Shown one piece after another: positions 41,570-50,859 of a stretch of DNA of 64,000 bases. The first letter of the stretch is position 1. Each line of letters opens with the position of its first letter. The stretch covers positions 3,311,501 through 3,375,500 of the forward strand of contig NZ_CP072865.1 of the NCBI RefSeq assembly GCF_017948245.1. Direction: 5' to 3'. The notes beneath the pieces were generated by a model. It was given only the letters and a program-made list of their open reading frames with translations. It searched no databases and had not been told where the DNA came from. The position numbers were made by a program, and so were the translations under genes. The stretch is from Rhizobium sp. NLR16a (GTDB lineage Bacteria > Pseudomonadota > Alphaproteobacteria > Rhizobiales > Rhizobiaceae).

Positions 41570-42388
41570 GTGAGCAAGATACTCGTCAAAATGGCTGTAG
41601 ACACCGCCGATCCACGCCCTCCTCGGATAAGCCTCATCACTGTTTGCTGGAACGCCGAACAGACCATTACCGATACGCTGCGCTCCATCGACACGCAAAC
41701 CTACCGCGATTTCGATCATATCATCGTCGATGGTGGCTCAACCGATTCCACCCTCGCCATCATCGCTTCGGCGCCGGCGGATAACCGCCGTGTGCTTTCT
41801 GAGGTGGACGGAGGTATCTATGAGGCCATGAACAAGGGGATTGGCCTTGCGAGCGGCGACATCATCGGATTCCTGAATGCCGACGACACTTTCGAGAGCA
41901 GCGACTCCCTGGAAACCGTGGCGGCAGCGCTGGACGATAAAGCCTATGACGGCTGCTATGGCGATCTCGTCTATGTTTCCAACCGGCACATCGATCGCAA
42001 GATCCGTTACTGGAAATCCCGCGCGTTCAAACCCGGTTTCTTCGCGCGCGGCTGGTGCCCGCCGCACCCAACATTCTATGTTCGGCGCAACATCTATGAA
42101 CGGTTCGGGCGGTTTGACCTGCGTTATCGGCTTGCAGCCGACGTCGAGCTGATGATGCGATTTTTGGAAGTCGCGCGGATCAGAACGATCTATATTCCGC
42201 GAGTCTTGGTCAGAATGCGCTTAGGGGGCGCCACGAACAAGAACGTTCAAAATATATCGCGTCAGAACAAGGAGGTGCTGCGCGCCCTTGCCGACCACGG
42301 CCTCAAGGTCTCAACATCAATGTTCTGGGCCTTCAAGATCGTGAACCGGCTAGGCCAGTTCCTGATGCGCAATCGATCGCAGGACTGA
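41570..42388 (+). CDS. Family 2 glycosyltransferase
   Basis: This is a 272-residue GT-A enzyme. ISLITVCWNAEQTITDTLRS opens the fold, IIVDGGSTDSTL and GFLNADDTF (the DxD-like metal motif) follow, and GWCPPHPTFYVRRNIYERFG with LAADVELMMRFLE is the WcaA/WbbD-like acceptor region. It would transfer one sugar to the lipid-linked chain at the cytoplasmic face. The start is uncertain: GTG 41570 and ATG 41591 both lack a good ribosome-binding site. It reads away from the main operon and ends 27 bp before the convergent anti-sigma gene, marking the right edge of the polysaccharide locus. Confidence 0.83.
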   Translation: MSKILVKMAVDTADPRPPRISLITVCWNAEQTITDTLRSIDTQTYRDFDHIIVDGGSTDSTLAIIASAPADNRRVLSEVDGGIYEAMNKGIGLASGDIIGFLNADDTFESSDSLETVAAALDDKAYDGCYGDLVYVSNRHIDRKIRYWKSRAFKPGFFARGWCPPHPTFYVRRNIYERFGRFDLRYRLAADVELMMRFLEVARIRTIYIPRVLVRMRLGGATNKNVQNISRQNKEVLRALADHGLKVSTSMFWAFKIVNRLGQFLMRNRSQD

Positions 42389-42415
42389 TCAGCTTAAAGC
42401 CGCCGGCGTGGCGGG

Positions 42416-43216
42416 TCACACCGCCACCCTCCGCCGCACTCCATCCGCAATTGCCGTCATCCTGTCCGCCGCCGCATAGCCGATCAGCATAAAGGCGTGC
42501 GTCTCGTTCGACCAGTAGACGACATTCATCCCTTTGCGGTTTTCCAGATCCGGCGCCTTCGGCCCCGCATCAGATTTCACGATGCAGAGCGCCATCGGGC
42601 CGGTTTCGGGATCGAGATAGGCGATCTGGGCGAGCGCCTTACCGTCATATTGCAGCAGCAGGGCGCTTTTGAAATCGATCCCCGGGAGCGAAACTGCTTC
42701 CGGGGAGAGCGACAGGCCGAGCTTCTCGTCAAGACTGGCGAGCTGGGCGGCCTGGTCCTGCCTGCCGGGAACGGGGCCGGCGAGCGTTTCGGCGGTATAG
42801 AGCGAGATATAATCGGCGACCACGGCGCGCCATTCGCTGTTTTCGTCCTTTGCGGAAAAGCCCCTGCCGATGCCGATGACGGTGCGGTCGATGGCGATGC
42901 CGGCCACAAGCGAGGCGGCGAGCGCGCCGAGGAAGCGACGGCGGACGACCGCAGGCGCGGAGGCGGGTTTTGCGTTCTCATGCGCAGGAATGGCGGCGAG
43001 CATCGCCTCCAGTTTTTCCCGCGGGGCTTCCGAGAGGAGCGGAGCGAAAGCCTGCTCGAACGGCAGACTGGCGCGCGCCAGGAATTCCAGCCGTTCGGCG
43101 ACGCTCTCATCTTCCTTGACGATGGCCTCGATGCGAGCTGCCTCTTCCGCCGTCAGCTCGCCGTCGATGAAGGCGGTCAAGTCCTCGTCGGTGGGAATGG
43201 TGTGTTTCATGCTCAT
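42416..43216 (-). CDS. Anti-sigma factor, single-pass membrane protein
   Basis: The protein has 266 residues. The N-terminal TDEDLTAFIDGELTAEEAARIE (about 9-30) is the zinc-finger-less anti-sigma start common in ECF antagonists of alphaproteobacteria. One membrane span lies at about 95-117 (FLGALAASLVAGIAIDRTVI), leaving a periplasmic domain of about 150 residues that could sense the signal. The gene overlaps the sigma-factor stop as ATGA, the usual arrangement for a sigma/anti-sigma pair. It would hold the sigma factor at the inner membrane. The inducing signal is unknown. Confidence 0.82.
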   Translation of the reverse strand: MSMKHTIPTDEDLTAFIDGELTAEEAARIEAIVKEDESVAERLEFLARASLPFEQAFAPLLSEAPREKLEAMLAAIPAHENAKPASAPAVVRRRFLGALAASLVAGIAIDRTVIGIGRGFSAKDENSEWRAVVADYISLYTAETLAGPVPGRQDQAAQLASLDEKLGLSLSPEAVSLPGIDFKSALLLQYDGKALAQIAYLDPETGPMALCIVKSDAGPKAPDLENRKGMNVVYWSNETHAFMLIGYAAADRMTAIADGVRRRVAV

Positions 43217-43815
43217 GGCCGTCCCCCTGCCGGTCCGGCGCCGGAGAGCCTGGCGCGGGCGGCCGCCAGCCGGCTCATCACGGTCCCGATCGGAATATCC
43301 AATATGCCTGCAACTTCGCGATAGGACAGTCCTTCCACATAGGCGAGGAAAACCGCCGTCCGCTGCGCCTCGGGCAACGCATTTACCTGTTTCAAAACCT
43401 GCCCCGCCATCACATGCGTTTCAGTATCGTGCGCGCCGTCGAACGTCAGCGCTTCGCCGGCATCGACGAAACCCTGGCCCTGGCGCACCCGGCGCGAGCG
43501 GATCTCGTTCAGCCAGATTGAATGCAGGATCGAAAACAGCCAGCGGTCGAGCCGGGTGCCGGGAACGAACTGGCCGGCGCGCTCGAGCGCGCGAAGGCAG
43601 GTCGCCTGCACTAGGTCGTCGGCGACATCGCGCTGATGCGAGAGAACGAGACCATAACGCCAGAGCCTGGCCAGGTTTTCCGTCAGACCGCTCCTGATAT
43701 CCGCTTCGCTCGCGATGGCCGCCTCCGCCGATCCTGCATCCTTGGAACCGCCTGATAAACCGGCGATTCCATTCTCGCGACTATAGGCAGGAAATGGCGC
43801 GTCCGCGACCGACAT
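43213..43815 (-). CDS. ECF-type RNA polymerase sigma factor
   Basis: The protein has 200 residues from the ATG at 43815. Sigma region 2 (about 44-108: LARLWRYGLVLSHQRDVADD, LVQATCLRALERA, RLDRWLFSILHSIWLNEIRS) and region 4 (about 140-192: LPEAQRTAVFLAYVEGLSYR, EVAGILDIPIGTVMSRLAAA) are complete, with no region 3, as in ECF factors. AAAGGA before 43815 favours that start over ATG 43839. The region between domains is long. It is probably made with, and inhibited by, the protein encoded downstream. Its targets may include the neighbouring TPR and polyketide-synthase genes, but no promoter consensus was recognised. Confidence 0.87.
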   Translation of the reverse strand: MSVADAPFPAYSRENGIAGLSGGSKDAGSAEAAIASEADIRSGLTENLARLWRYGLVLSHQRDVADDLVQATCLRALERAGQFVPGTRLDRWLFSILHSIWLNEIRSRRVRQGQGFVDAGEALTFDGAHDTETHVMAGQVLKQVNALPEAQRTAVFLAYVEGLSYREVAGILDIPIGTVMSRLAAARARLSGAGPAGGRP

Positions 43816-43859
43816 TCGGATATCCTTTTCCGGCTCCATTTCCCGCCAGTGGCCTAATC

Positions 43860-44396
43860 TCAGATCTTCGACGGGTCGAGGATGACAGCGTTCAGATCCT
43901 GATATTCCTCGCAAGCCATGCCGCAGATCGTCTTGATCATGTTCAATTGCTCCTTTGCGAGATCGAGCCGGCCCTTGATGACATAGGCTTCGCCGAGATA
44001 TTCACGGACCTTGGCGTACTGCGGATCCATCTTCACCGACTGCAGGTAATAGGAGATGCCTTCGTCGGTGCGGCCGAGCTTGCGGGTGGCGTAACCGCGA
44101 TAGTTCAGCACCTCCGCGCTGTTCTGGTCCCTGACCGTATCGAGCATGGCAAGCGCCTCTTCATAACGGCCGGCCTTGGCCAGCGAATAGGCATAGTCGG
44201 TACGGTTCTCGTCCGAGACATTAGCGCTCTGCTGCTTGACGCATTTCTTGGTCTTCTGGTCGTAGATCTCGCCCTTCTTGCAGGTCGGCATCGTGCTGTT
44301 GTCATTGCCGACAGCAAAGACCGGGCCGGAGAAGAGCGAAGCGGCAAGGCAGCCGCCAAGAAGGACGGCAGCAATACGGGCTGTCATGATCGTCAT
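43860..44396 (-). CDS. Secreted tetratricopeptide-repeat protein
   Basis: The protein has 178 residues. A Sec signal peptide (1-28, ending SLFSGPVFA) is followed by a two-Cys loop (MPTCKKGEIYDQKTKKCVKQ) and three TPR-like units: YAYSLAKAGRYEEALAMLDT, NYRGYATRKLGRTDEGISYY and VREYLGEAYVIKGRLDLAKE. Two further Cys occur near the end (TICGMACEE). It is likely a periplasmic adaptor protein. CAGGAG precedes the ATG. It lies 44 bp upstream of the sigma-factor start and is transcribed the same way, so it may be in the same operon. No enzymatic role can be assigned. Confidence 0.75.
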   Translation of the reverse strand: MTIMTARIAAVLLGGCLAASLFSGPVFAVGNDNSTMPTCKKGEIYDQKTKKCVKQQSANVSDENRTDYAYSLAKAGRYEEALAMLDTVRDQNSAEVLNYRGYATRKLGRTDEGISYYLQSVKMDPQYAKVREYLGEAYVIKGRLDLAKEQLNMIKTICGMACEEYQDLNAVILDPSKI

Positions 44397-44564
44397 GGGA
44401 AAACTCCTGGAAAGTGACGTTGCGGGGAGAAAACACCGCTGCCCCGTGGTTTATTCGCCGGCCGCTCCATTTTCTCCATCACGGCTTCGTGAAGCCCCTG
44501 AGGCCGAATAAACCGTCCCAACCGGGTGTTCTCAGCGTTGCGCCGGGAAGACAAGGAGAATTCT

Positions 44565-45617
44565 GTGACCGATACCGTGAAACTCGCCAGCCTCGCCACT
44601 GCCACGCCCGAACATATCATTTTCCAAAAGCAGGCGGCCGAATCTTCAGCTCGGCTGTTTGCCGGCCGTTTCGAGGATTTCCGTCATCTTGCCCGCGTCT
44701 TCGATACCGCCGGTATTAACAAGCGCCATGCGGCGCGGCCGCTTGCCTGGTTCGACGAGCCGCACGGCTGGCAGGACCGCATGCAGGCCTATGCAGAAGT
44801 GGCGGGCGAACTTTTCGTCGAGGCAGCCAGCTTGGCGCTTCGTCGGGCCGGGCTTGAGGCTGGCGATGTCGACTGTGTCGTTACCGTTTCTTCCACCGGC
44901 TTTACGACCCCAAGCCTCGATGCGCAGCTTAGCCGCAGGATGGGCTTCAGGGCCGATATCGAGCGTGTTCCGGTCTTCGGGCTCGGCTGCGCCGCCGGCG
45001 TCTCCGGCTTTGCGATCGCGTCGCGGCTCGCACGCAACCGGCCGGGCGTCGTTGTGCTTTTCGTCTCAATCGAACTTTGCACGCTGGCCTTCCGGCTGGA
45101 CGAGCTGACGCGGCCGAATATCATCGCGACGGCGCTTTTCGGCGATGGCGCCGCTGCCTGCGTGCTCTGCACGAGCGGCGGCGGCCTGGCGGAAGTCGAA
45201 TCGACTGGCGAGCACCTCTTCCCGGACACGCTCGATATCATGGGATGGAAGATCGACGATGGCGGCTTCGGCATCGTGCTGGCGCAATCCTTGCCGCCAT
45301 TCGCCGAACGAGAGCTCGCCCCGGCCGTCACCGCCATACTGGCGCGAAACGGCCTGAGGCCGGCAGATATCGACCGCTTCATCTGCCATCCCGGCGGCAT
45401 GAAGGTGCTGGCCGCAATGGAGAGCGCGCTTTCACTGACACCCGGCACGCTCGATCACGAACGCGCCGTGCTTGCCGAATATGGCAACATGTCTTCGCCG
45501 ACCGTGTTGTTCGTGCTGGAACGGGTAATCCGCGCCGGGCTGCCGGAGCGGGCAGCGATGATCGCCATGGGACCAGGGTTTTCGGCGAGCTGCGTGACGC
45601 TGCGGAGGGCGGCATGA
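44565..45617 (+). CDS. Type III polyketide synthase
   Basis: This 350-residue chalcone-synthase-like homodimeric enzyme extends acyl-CoA with malonyl-CoA. The Cys-His-Asn triad is visible as Cys142 in FGLGCAAGVSGF, His275 in DRFICHPGGMKVL and Asn308 in AEYGNMSSPTV. The GTG at 44565 with AAGGAG before it is the start; the ATG-type frame further up adds unrelated residues. The next gene encodes an isoprenylcysteine-methyltransferase-like protein, the same pairing as SrsA/SrsB and BpsA/BpsB, which make alkylresorcinols or alkylpyrones and methylate them. A phenolic-lipid or alkylpyrone product is therefore likely. Confidence 0.88.
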   Translation: MTDTVKLASLATATPEHIIFQKQAAESSARLFAGRFEDFRHLARVFDTAGINKRHAARPLAWFDEPHGWQDRMQAYAEVAGELFVEAASLALRRAGLEAGDVDCVVTVSSTGFTTPSLDAQLSRRMGFRADIERVPVFGLGCAAGVSGFAIASRLARNRPGVVVLFVSIELCTLAFRLDELTRPNIIATALFGDGAAACVLCTSGGGLAEVESTGEHLFPDTLDIMGWKIDDGGFGIVLAQSLPPFAERELAPAVTAILARNGLRPADIDRFICHPGGMKVLAAMESALSLTPGTLDHERAVLAEYGNMSSPTVLFVLERVIRAGLPERAAMIAMGPGFSASCVTLRRAA

Positions 45618-46118
45618 ATGTGGCCGTCGATCGCGCTCCTGACATTCGTGACGCTGCAGCGGTTGGGCGAACTCGTGCTTGCCCAGCGCAACACTGCCGC
45701 CCTGCTCGCCAGAGGCGGCCGGGAGGTCGCCCCGGAGCATTATCGCGTCATGGTGGCGCTGCATGCCGCCTGGATCATGGGGCTTTGGCTGCTGGCGCCG
45801 GGCAGGTCGGTTCAACCCTTCTGGTTTTTGGTGTTCCTGGGGCTCCAGGCGCTGCGCCTCTGGGTGCTTACGACCCTGAAAGATCGCTGGACGACGCGCA
45901 TCATCATCCTGCCCGGCGCGCCGCTCGTGAAGTCGGGACCCTATCGCTTTCTCCGGCATCCGAACTACACGATCGTCGTTTGCGAGATCGCCGTCCTTCC
46001 CCTTGCTTTCGGCCTGCCAGTCTATGCGATCGTCTTTTCGTTTTTCAATGCCGCAATCCTGCATGTGCGCATAAAGGCCGAAAATGCCGCGCTGAAAAGC
46101 GCAATGATTGTGAAATGA
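45618..46118 (+). CDS. Isoprenylcysteine carboxyl methyltransferase-like membrane methyltransferase
   Basis: This 166-residue membrane protein of four or five hydrophobic segments has the family motif SGPYRFLRHPNYTIVVCEIA around residues 104-123, which carries the SAM-contacting RHPNY. It starts one base after the polyketide synthase stop, so it is translationally coupled. In SrsB/BpsB, this small membrane enzyme methylates the polyketide product of the partner synthase, and the same role is proposed. It most likely acts in the inner membrane on a lipidic alkylresorcinol or alkylpyrone. Confidence 0.83.
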   Translation: MWPSIALLTFVTLQRLGELVLAQRNTAALLARGGREVAPEHYRVMVALHAAWIMGLWLLAPGRSVQPFWFLVFLGLQALRLWVLTTLKDRWTTRIIILPGAPLVKSGPYRFLRHPNYTIVVCEIAVLPLAFGLPVYAIVFSFFNAAILHVRIKAENAALKSAMIVK

Positions 46119-46190
46119 ATGCGATTTTCGTTTGCGCGGCGGGATCGGCAGGGGCATTTTCAATCTGGGAACAATGCGGAATGCAGGGGA

Positions 46191-47438
46191 ATGACGAAGA
46201 ACGCAATCGTGCTCGGCGCTGGTATCGTGGGGGTGTCCACGGCAATCCATCTTCAGCGGCGCGGTCGGCAGGTGACGCTGATCGACCGCAAGGATCCAGG
46301 CAGCGAAACCTCCTTCGGCAATGCCGGCCTGATCCAGCGCGAGGGGGTGGCACCTTACGGCTTTCCCCAGCAGCTCGGCCTTCTCCTGCGTTATGCGCTC
46401 AACAACCGCATCGATGCGCATTATCATCTCAGTACGCTGCCGAGACAGCTCGCCTTTCTCGCCCGTTACTGGTGGAATTCGAATGCCCGGCGACACGCGG
46501 TCATCACCCGGGCCTATGCGCCACTGATCGAAAATTCGATCGCCGAGCACAAGGACCTGATCGAGGCGGCGCAGGCGCAGGCGCTGATCCGCAAGAACGG
46601 CTGGGTGAAGATCTTCCGGACGGAGGCCAAGCGCGACGAGGCCCTAGCGGAGGCCGCGCTTTGGCAGAATGAATTCGGAGTGGACTATGACAGCCTGACG
46701 TCGGCCGATATCGCACGCATGGAACCCGATATGAGCGTCCGTTTCGCCGGCGGCATCCGCTGGCGCGATCCCTGGTCGGTGCTCGATCCGCATGCGCTGA
46801 CATCGGCCTATCGCCGCTATTTCGAAAGCCTCGGCGGCCGCTTCGTCACAGGCGACGCCGCCTCGCTCGGCCAGTTCGGCGCCGGCTGGAAGATCATGAG
46901 CAGCGAAGGTGCAATGGAAGCGGAGGATGCGGTCCTTGCGCTCGGTCCCTGGGCAGCCGTCGCGACGCGCCGGCTCGGTTATTCCTTTCCCCTCGGCGTC
47001 AAGCGCGGCTATCACATGCATTATGCCGCCAAGGGCAATGCCATGCTCATCAACTGGATCCTCGATGCCGAGCGCGGTTATTTGCTGGCGCCGATGAACC
47101 GCGGCATCCGCCTGACGACAGGGGCGGAGTTCGCAATGCTCGACGCGCCGAAGACGCCGGTGCAGCTCGACCGGGCCGAAGCCGTGGCGCGTACGATCTT
47201 CCCTCTCGGAGGAAGGCTCGATCCCGAACCATGGATGGGCGCGCGCCCCTGCACGCCGGACATGATGCCTGTCATCGGCAAGGCGCCGCGCCATCAGGGC
47301 CTGTGGTTCGCCTTCGGCCACGCCCATCATGGACTGACGCTCGGGCCCGTTACCGGCCGCGTGCTGGCGGAACTCATCAGCGGCGAGACGCCATTCATCG
47401 ATATCTCGGCCTATTCGCCGCAGCGCTTCAAGCCATAA
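46191..47438 (+). CDS. FAD-dependent oxidoreductase, DadA-like
   Basis: The protein has 415 residues. The N-terminal Rossmann motif VLGAGIVGVSTAIHLQRRG binds FAD. The middle (WRDPWSVLDPHALTSAYRRY) and the C-terminal WMGARPCTPDMMPVIGKAPR then HAHHGLTLGPVTGRVLAELI are the conserved blocks of D-amino-acid dehydrogenase/sarcosine-oxidase-like proteins. The ATG at 46191 has CAGGGGA before it; the longer frame is discarded. It lies 72 bp after the methyltransferase gene on the same strand and may be co-transcribed, although its link to polyketide chemistry is not evident. Its stop overlaps the convergent gluconokinase gene. Confidence 0.82.
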   Translation: MTKNAIVLGAGIVGVSTAIHLQRRGRQVTLIDRKDPGSETSFGNAGLIQREGVAPYGFPQQLGLLLRYALNNRIDAHYHLSTLPRQLAFLARYWWNSNARRHAVITRAYAPLIENSIAEHKDLIEAAQAQALIRKNGWVKIFRTEAKRDEALAEAALWQNEFGVDYDSLTSADIARMEPDMSVRFAGGIRWRDPWSVLDPHALTSAYRRYFESLGGRFVTGDAASLGQFGAGWKIMSSEGAMEAEDAVLALGPWAAVATRRLGYSFPLGVKRGYHMHYAAKGNAMLINWILDAERGYLLAPMNRGIRLTTGAEFAMLDAPKTPVQLDRAEAVARTIFPLGGRLDPEPWMGARPCTPDMMPVIGKAPRHQGLWFAFGHAHHGLTLGPVTGRVLAELISGETPFIDISAYSPQRFKP

Positions 47439-47967
47439 CACCGAGGGTGGAGAGACCCCGGAGGGCCGTTGCCGTGATGCCGTCGATCGTATCGTCGATG
47501 TCGACGGTGACGACTCCGGGTTCGCCCGTCGGCACCTCGAGTGTCGCCAACTGACTTTCGAGTAGCGAGACCGGCATGAAATGCCCCTTGCGCTCGCCCA
47601 TGCGCTTCGTCAGCAACGCCTTCGACCCTTCGAGGTAAACGAAGAACAGATTGCTGCCGGCAGCAGCCCTCAGCCTGTCGCGATAGATGCGTTTCAGCGC
47701 CGAACAGGAGACAATGATGCCCTCGCCCTTTTCCAGCGAGGCCTGCATCCGTTTGCCGATCAAGTCGAGCCAGGGCATCCGATCCTCATCGGTCAGCGGA
47801 ATGCCCTTCGACATCTTCTCGACATTGGCGGCCGGATGAAGCGCATCACCTTCGAGGAAGGCCAGATGCAAGGCCTCAGCGAGTTTCTCGCCGACCGAGG
47901 ACTTGCCGCAACCGCTGACCCCCATGACGATGATCGCATGGGCTCTGTTGATCCGATCGTCCTGCAT
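47428..47967 (-). CDS. gntK: Gluconokinase
   Basis: This 179-residue P-loop kinase phosphorylates D-gluconate to 6-phosphogluconate. Walker A VMGVSGCGKSSVGEKLAEAL, the substrate region FLEGDALHPAANVEKMSKGI and PLTDEDRMPWLDLIG, and VSCSALKRIYRDRLR are all typical of thermoresistant gluconokinases. The ATG at 47967 has GAGGAAAC before it; the longer frame overlaps dppF. It starts 26 bp after the dppF stop in the same direction, so it may be the last gene of the dpp transcript, which is an odd partner for peptide uptake. Confidence 0.92.
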   Translation of the reverse strand: MQDDRINRAHAIIVMGVSGCGKSSVGEKLAEALHLAFLEGDALHPAANVEKMSKGIPLTDEDRMPWLDLIGKRMQASLEKGEGIIVSCSALKRIYRDRLRAAAGSNLFFVYLEGSKALLTKRMGERKGHFMPVSLLESQLATLEVPTGEPGVVTVDIDDTIDGITATALRGLSTLGVMA

Positions 47968-47993
47968 GTTTCCTCTCAAACGGCGGCTCCCGC

Positions 47994-48947
47994 TCAGTCG
48001 AGCGGGAAATGACAGGCATATTGTTGTGCGCCTTCCCCACTTAATTCGGGAGAAACCTGGCGACAATAGTCCTGCGCCTTCCAGCAGCGCGGATTGAAGT
48101 GGCAGCCGGACGGCGGCTTCAGCGGCGACGGCAGTTCGCCCTGCAGGCGGATGCGGTTCTTCTCCCGCTCGGGATCGGCGATCGGGGTCGCCGACAGCAA
48201 GGCGGCCGTATAGGGATGGCGCGGACGGGCGAAGACTTCGGCGGCAGGACCGGTTTCGATCGGGCGGCCGAGATACATCACCATCACCTCGTCGGCGATG
48301 TGATGGACGACCGAGAGGCCGTGCGAGATGAAGAGATAGGCAAGGCCCATCTCCTTCTGCAGGTCCATAAGCAAGTTCAGCACCTGCGCCTGGATCGAGA
48401 GGTCAAGGGCCGAAACCGGTTCGTCGAGCACCAGCACCTTCGGCCGCAGCATCAGCGCGCGGGCAATTGCGATGCGCTGGCGCTGGCCGCCGGAGAACAT
48501 ATGGGGGTAGCGGCCGTGATGTTCCGGGCGCAGCCCGACGCGGGCCATCATCTCCTCCACCTTGCGGCGGCGGGCGCTCGCGTCGAGATCGGTATTGATT
48601 TTCAGCGGCTCTTCCAGAATTGCACCAACCTTCTGGCGCGGGTTGAGCGAGCCATAGGGATTCTGGAAGACGATCTGCACCTGGCTGCGCAGGCTGCGGT
48701 CGCCGACCCGCGCCGGCTTGCCGTCGATCAGCAACTCGCCGGCTGTCGGATCCTCGATCATCGTGACCAGACGGGCGAGTGTCGACTTGCCGCAGCCGGA
48801 TTCACCGACGACGGCGAGCGTCTTGCCGGAATGGAGGCTGAAGCTGACGCCGTTCAGCGCCCTGACCGTGGCGTCGGCTTTGAAGAGACCGCGGTTGACG
48901 GTGTAGAAACGGGCGAGATCCCTGCCCTCGAGAACAGCGCCCGTCAT
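47994..48947 (-). CDS. dppF: Dipeptide ABC transporter ATP-binding protein DppF
   Basis: This 317-residue ATPase has Walker A GESGCGKST, signature MFSGGQRQRIAIARA, Walker B VLVLDEPVSALD and switch region FISHGLSV. The C-terminal oligopeptide-transporter extension GCHFNPRCWKAQDYCRQVSP bears the Cys residues of a proposed Fe-S site. It is one of the two ATPases of the DppBCDF importer. The ATG at 48947 overlaps dppD by 4 bp. In R. leguminosarum the dppABCDF system has been linked to uptake of delta-aminolevulinic acid and dipeptides. Confidence 0.9.
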   Translation of the reverse strand: MTGAVLEGRDLARFYTVNRGLFKADATVRALNGVSFSLHSGKTLAVVGESGCGKSTLARLVTMIEDPTAGELLIDGKPARVGDRSLRSQVQIVFQNPYGSLNPRQKVGAILEEPLKINTDLDASARRRKVEEMMARVGLRPEHHGRYPHMFSGGQRQRIAIARALMLRPKVLVLDEPVSALDLSIQAQVLNLLMDLQKEMGLAYLFISHGLSVVHHIADEVMVMYLGRPIETGPAAEVFARPRHPYTAALLSATPIADPEREKNRIRLQGELPSPLKPPSGCHFNPRCWKAQDYCRQVSPELSGEGAQQYACHFPLD

Positions 48948-49963
48948 ACCAGGTCTCCTGCAGTTTCAACGCGCATGACACCGGGATGCCCGAGTGGCTT
49001 ACCGTCCTTCAATGGATAGTTACACAGCGCCCGCCCGAGTTCCGGTCCCTGGCGCACGACGCCGCGATCGCATTCGACCGTGGCATAGCCGCAGCGCGGC
49101 GCGAAAAGACAGCCTGTCGGGCGACCGTGCTGGCCGGGAACGACGCCGGCGATCGAGGGGAGACGATGGCCGACCTGGGCGCGTTCCGGCAGAGCCGCAA
49201 GCAGGGCTGCCGTATAGGGATGATGCGGATCACGGAAGAGCGCCTTCACCGGCTGTTCCTCGACCTTCTGGCCGGCATATTGCACTTGCACGCGTTCCGC
49301 GGTTTCGGCGACGACACCCATGTCATGAGTGATCAGCACCAGCGCCATGCCCTGCTCCTTCTGCAGGCGCACAAGCAGATCGAGGATCTGCGCCTGGATC
49401 GTCACGTCGAGCGCCGTCGTCGGCTCGTCGGCGATCAGAAGCTTCGGATTGCAGGCGAGCGCCATGGCGATCATGACGCGCTGGCTCATGCCGCCCGACA
49501 TCTGGTGCGGGAAGTTCGACAGGCGGTCTTCCGGCGCCGGAATGCCGACGAGGCTCAAGAGTTCGATCGAACGTTCGCGGCGCTCTTTCCGGTTGAGGCC
49601 CATATGGACGCGCAGGGTCTCGCCGAGCTGGAAACCGACCGTGAAGCACGGGTTCAGGCTCGACATCGGCTCCTGGAAGATCATCGCCATGTCCTTGCCG
49701 ACGATCCGGCGGCGCTGACGGGCGGAGATGCCGCGCAGATCCTGACCATCGAACTGCATGCGGTCGGCGGTGATCCTGGCGGTCCAGGGCAGCAGCCCCA
49801 TCAGGGCCAGCATGGCAACGGATTTGCCCGAGCCGGATTCGCCGACGACCGACAGGATCTCGCCCTTGTCGCAAGTCAGCGACACGCCGTCGACGGCGCG
49901 GAAAAGACCGGATGATGTCTGGAATTCGACAGTCAGATTTTCGATTTCGAGGAGCGGCATCAC
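48944..49963 (-). CDS. dppD: Dipeptide ABC transporter ATP-binding protein DppD
   Basis: This 339-residue ATPase contains [20 protein letters not shown], Walker [12 protein letters not shown], signature [19 protein letters not shown], Walker [16 protein letters not shown] and switch ITHDMGVV. The C-terminal [20 protein letters not shown] is the Cys-bearing extension of DppD/OppD. A double ATG occurs at the start (49963 and 49960), and the gene overlaps dppC. It pairs with DppF on the cytoplasmic side of the permease. Confidence 0.92.
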   Translation of the reverse strand: MMPLLEIENLTVEFQTSSGLFRAVDGVSLTCDKGEILSVVGESGSGKSVAMLALMGLLPWTARITADRMQFDGQDLRGISARQRRRIVGKDMAMIFQEPMSSLNPCFTVGFQLGETLRVHMGLNRKERRERSIELLSLVGIPAPEDRLSNFPHQMSGGMSQRVMIAMALACNPKLLIADEPTTALDVTIQAQILDLLVRLQKEQGMALVLITHDMGVVAETAERVQVQYAGQKVEEQPVKALFRDPHHPYTAALLAALPERAQVGHRLPSIAGVVPGQHGRPTGCLFAPRCGYATVECDRGVVRQGPELGRALCNYPLKDGKPLGHPGVMRVETAGDLV

Positions 49964-50850
49964 GACCTCTTCAGTTTGGGATCAAGCGCATCGCGCAGGC
50001 CGTCGCCCATCAGGTTGATGGCAAGAACGGTGATAAGGATGGCGAGGCCCGGAAATGTCACGACCCACCAGGCGCGCGAGATGAATTCGCGGGACTCGGC
50101 GAGCATGGTGCCCCATTCGGGTGTCGGCGGCTGAGCGCCCATGCCGAGAAAGCCGAGGGCGGCGGCATCGAGGATCGCCGCCGAGAAGGCAAGCGTCGCC
50201 TGAACGATCAGCGGCCCCAGACAGTTCGGCAGGATCGTCTTGAACATCAAGCGCAGCGTGCCCGCGCCGGCAACACGCGAGGCGATCACATATTCCTTCT
50301 CACGTTCTGAAATGACCGAGGCGCGGGTCAACCGCACGAAATGCGGCTGGTTGACCAGCGAAATCGCGATCATCGCGTTGGTGAGACCAGGGCCGAGGAC
50401 CGCCACCAGAACGAGCGCAAGCAGCAGCGACGGGAAGGCCAAGATGATGTCCATCAAGCGCATGATGGCGGTATCGATCCGGCCGCGGAAGTAGCCGGCG
50501 ACGAGGCCGATCAGGACACCACATATGACCGACAGTGTGACGACAACGACGCCGATGAAGAGCGAGAACCGCGCGCCGTAGATCAGCCGCGAGAGGATAT
50601 CGCGGCCGACGGCATCCGTTCCGAGCGGAAAGGAGGCGTGGCCTCCCTCCATCCAGGAAGGCACGGCGAGCAGCACCTCCCGGTTCTGCTCGTTCGGCGC
50701 ATGTGGCGCAAAGACCGGTGCAAAGATCGCAACGACGAGGATGATGACGAAAACAACGAGGCCGATGACGGCGCCCTTGTTGCGGGAGAAATAGTGCCAG
50801 AATTCCGCAAGAGCGGATGGCTGGCCGGTTTTAACGGTGACCGTGCTCAT
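49960..50850 (-). CDS. dppC: Dipeptide ABC transporter permease DppC
   Basis: This 296-residue inner-membrane permease has six spans, starting with GAVIGLVVFVIILVVAIFAP, and an EAA loop region VIASRVAGAGTLRLMFKTIL. The long periplasmic loop after the first span (SWMEGGHASFPLGTDAVGRD) is the DppC/OppC mark. It starts 9 bp after the dppB stop. Confidence 0.92.
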   Translation of the reverse strand: MSTVTVKTGQPSALAEFWHYFSRNKGAVIGLVVFVIILVVAIFAPVFAPHAPNEQNREVLLAVPSWMEGGHASFPLGTDAVGRDILSRLIYGARFSLFIGVVVVTLSVICGVLIGLVAGYFRGRIDTAIMRLMDIILAFPSLLLALVLVAVLGPGLTNAMIAISLVNQPHFVRLTRASVISEREKEYVIASRVAGAGTLRLMFKTILPNCLGPLIVQATLAFSAAILDAAALGFLGMGAQPPTPEWGTMLAESREFISRAWWVVTFPGLAILITVLAINLMGDGLRDALDPKLKRS

Positions 50851-50859
50851 GGACCGCTC

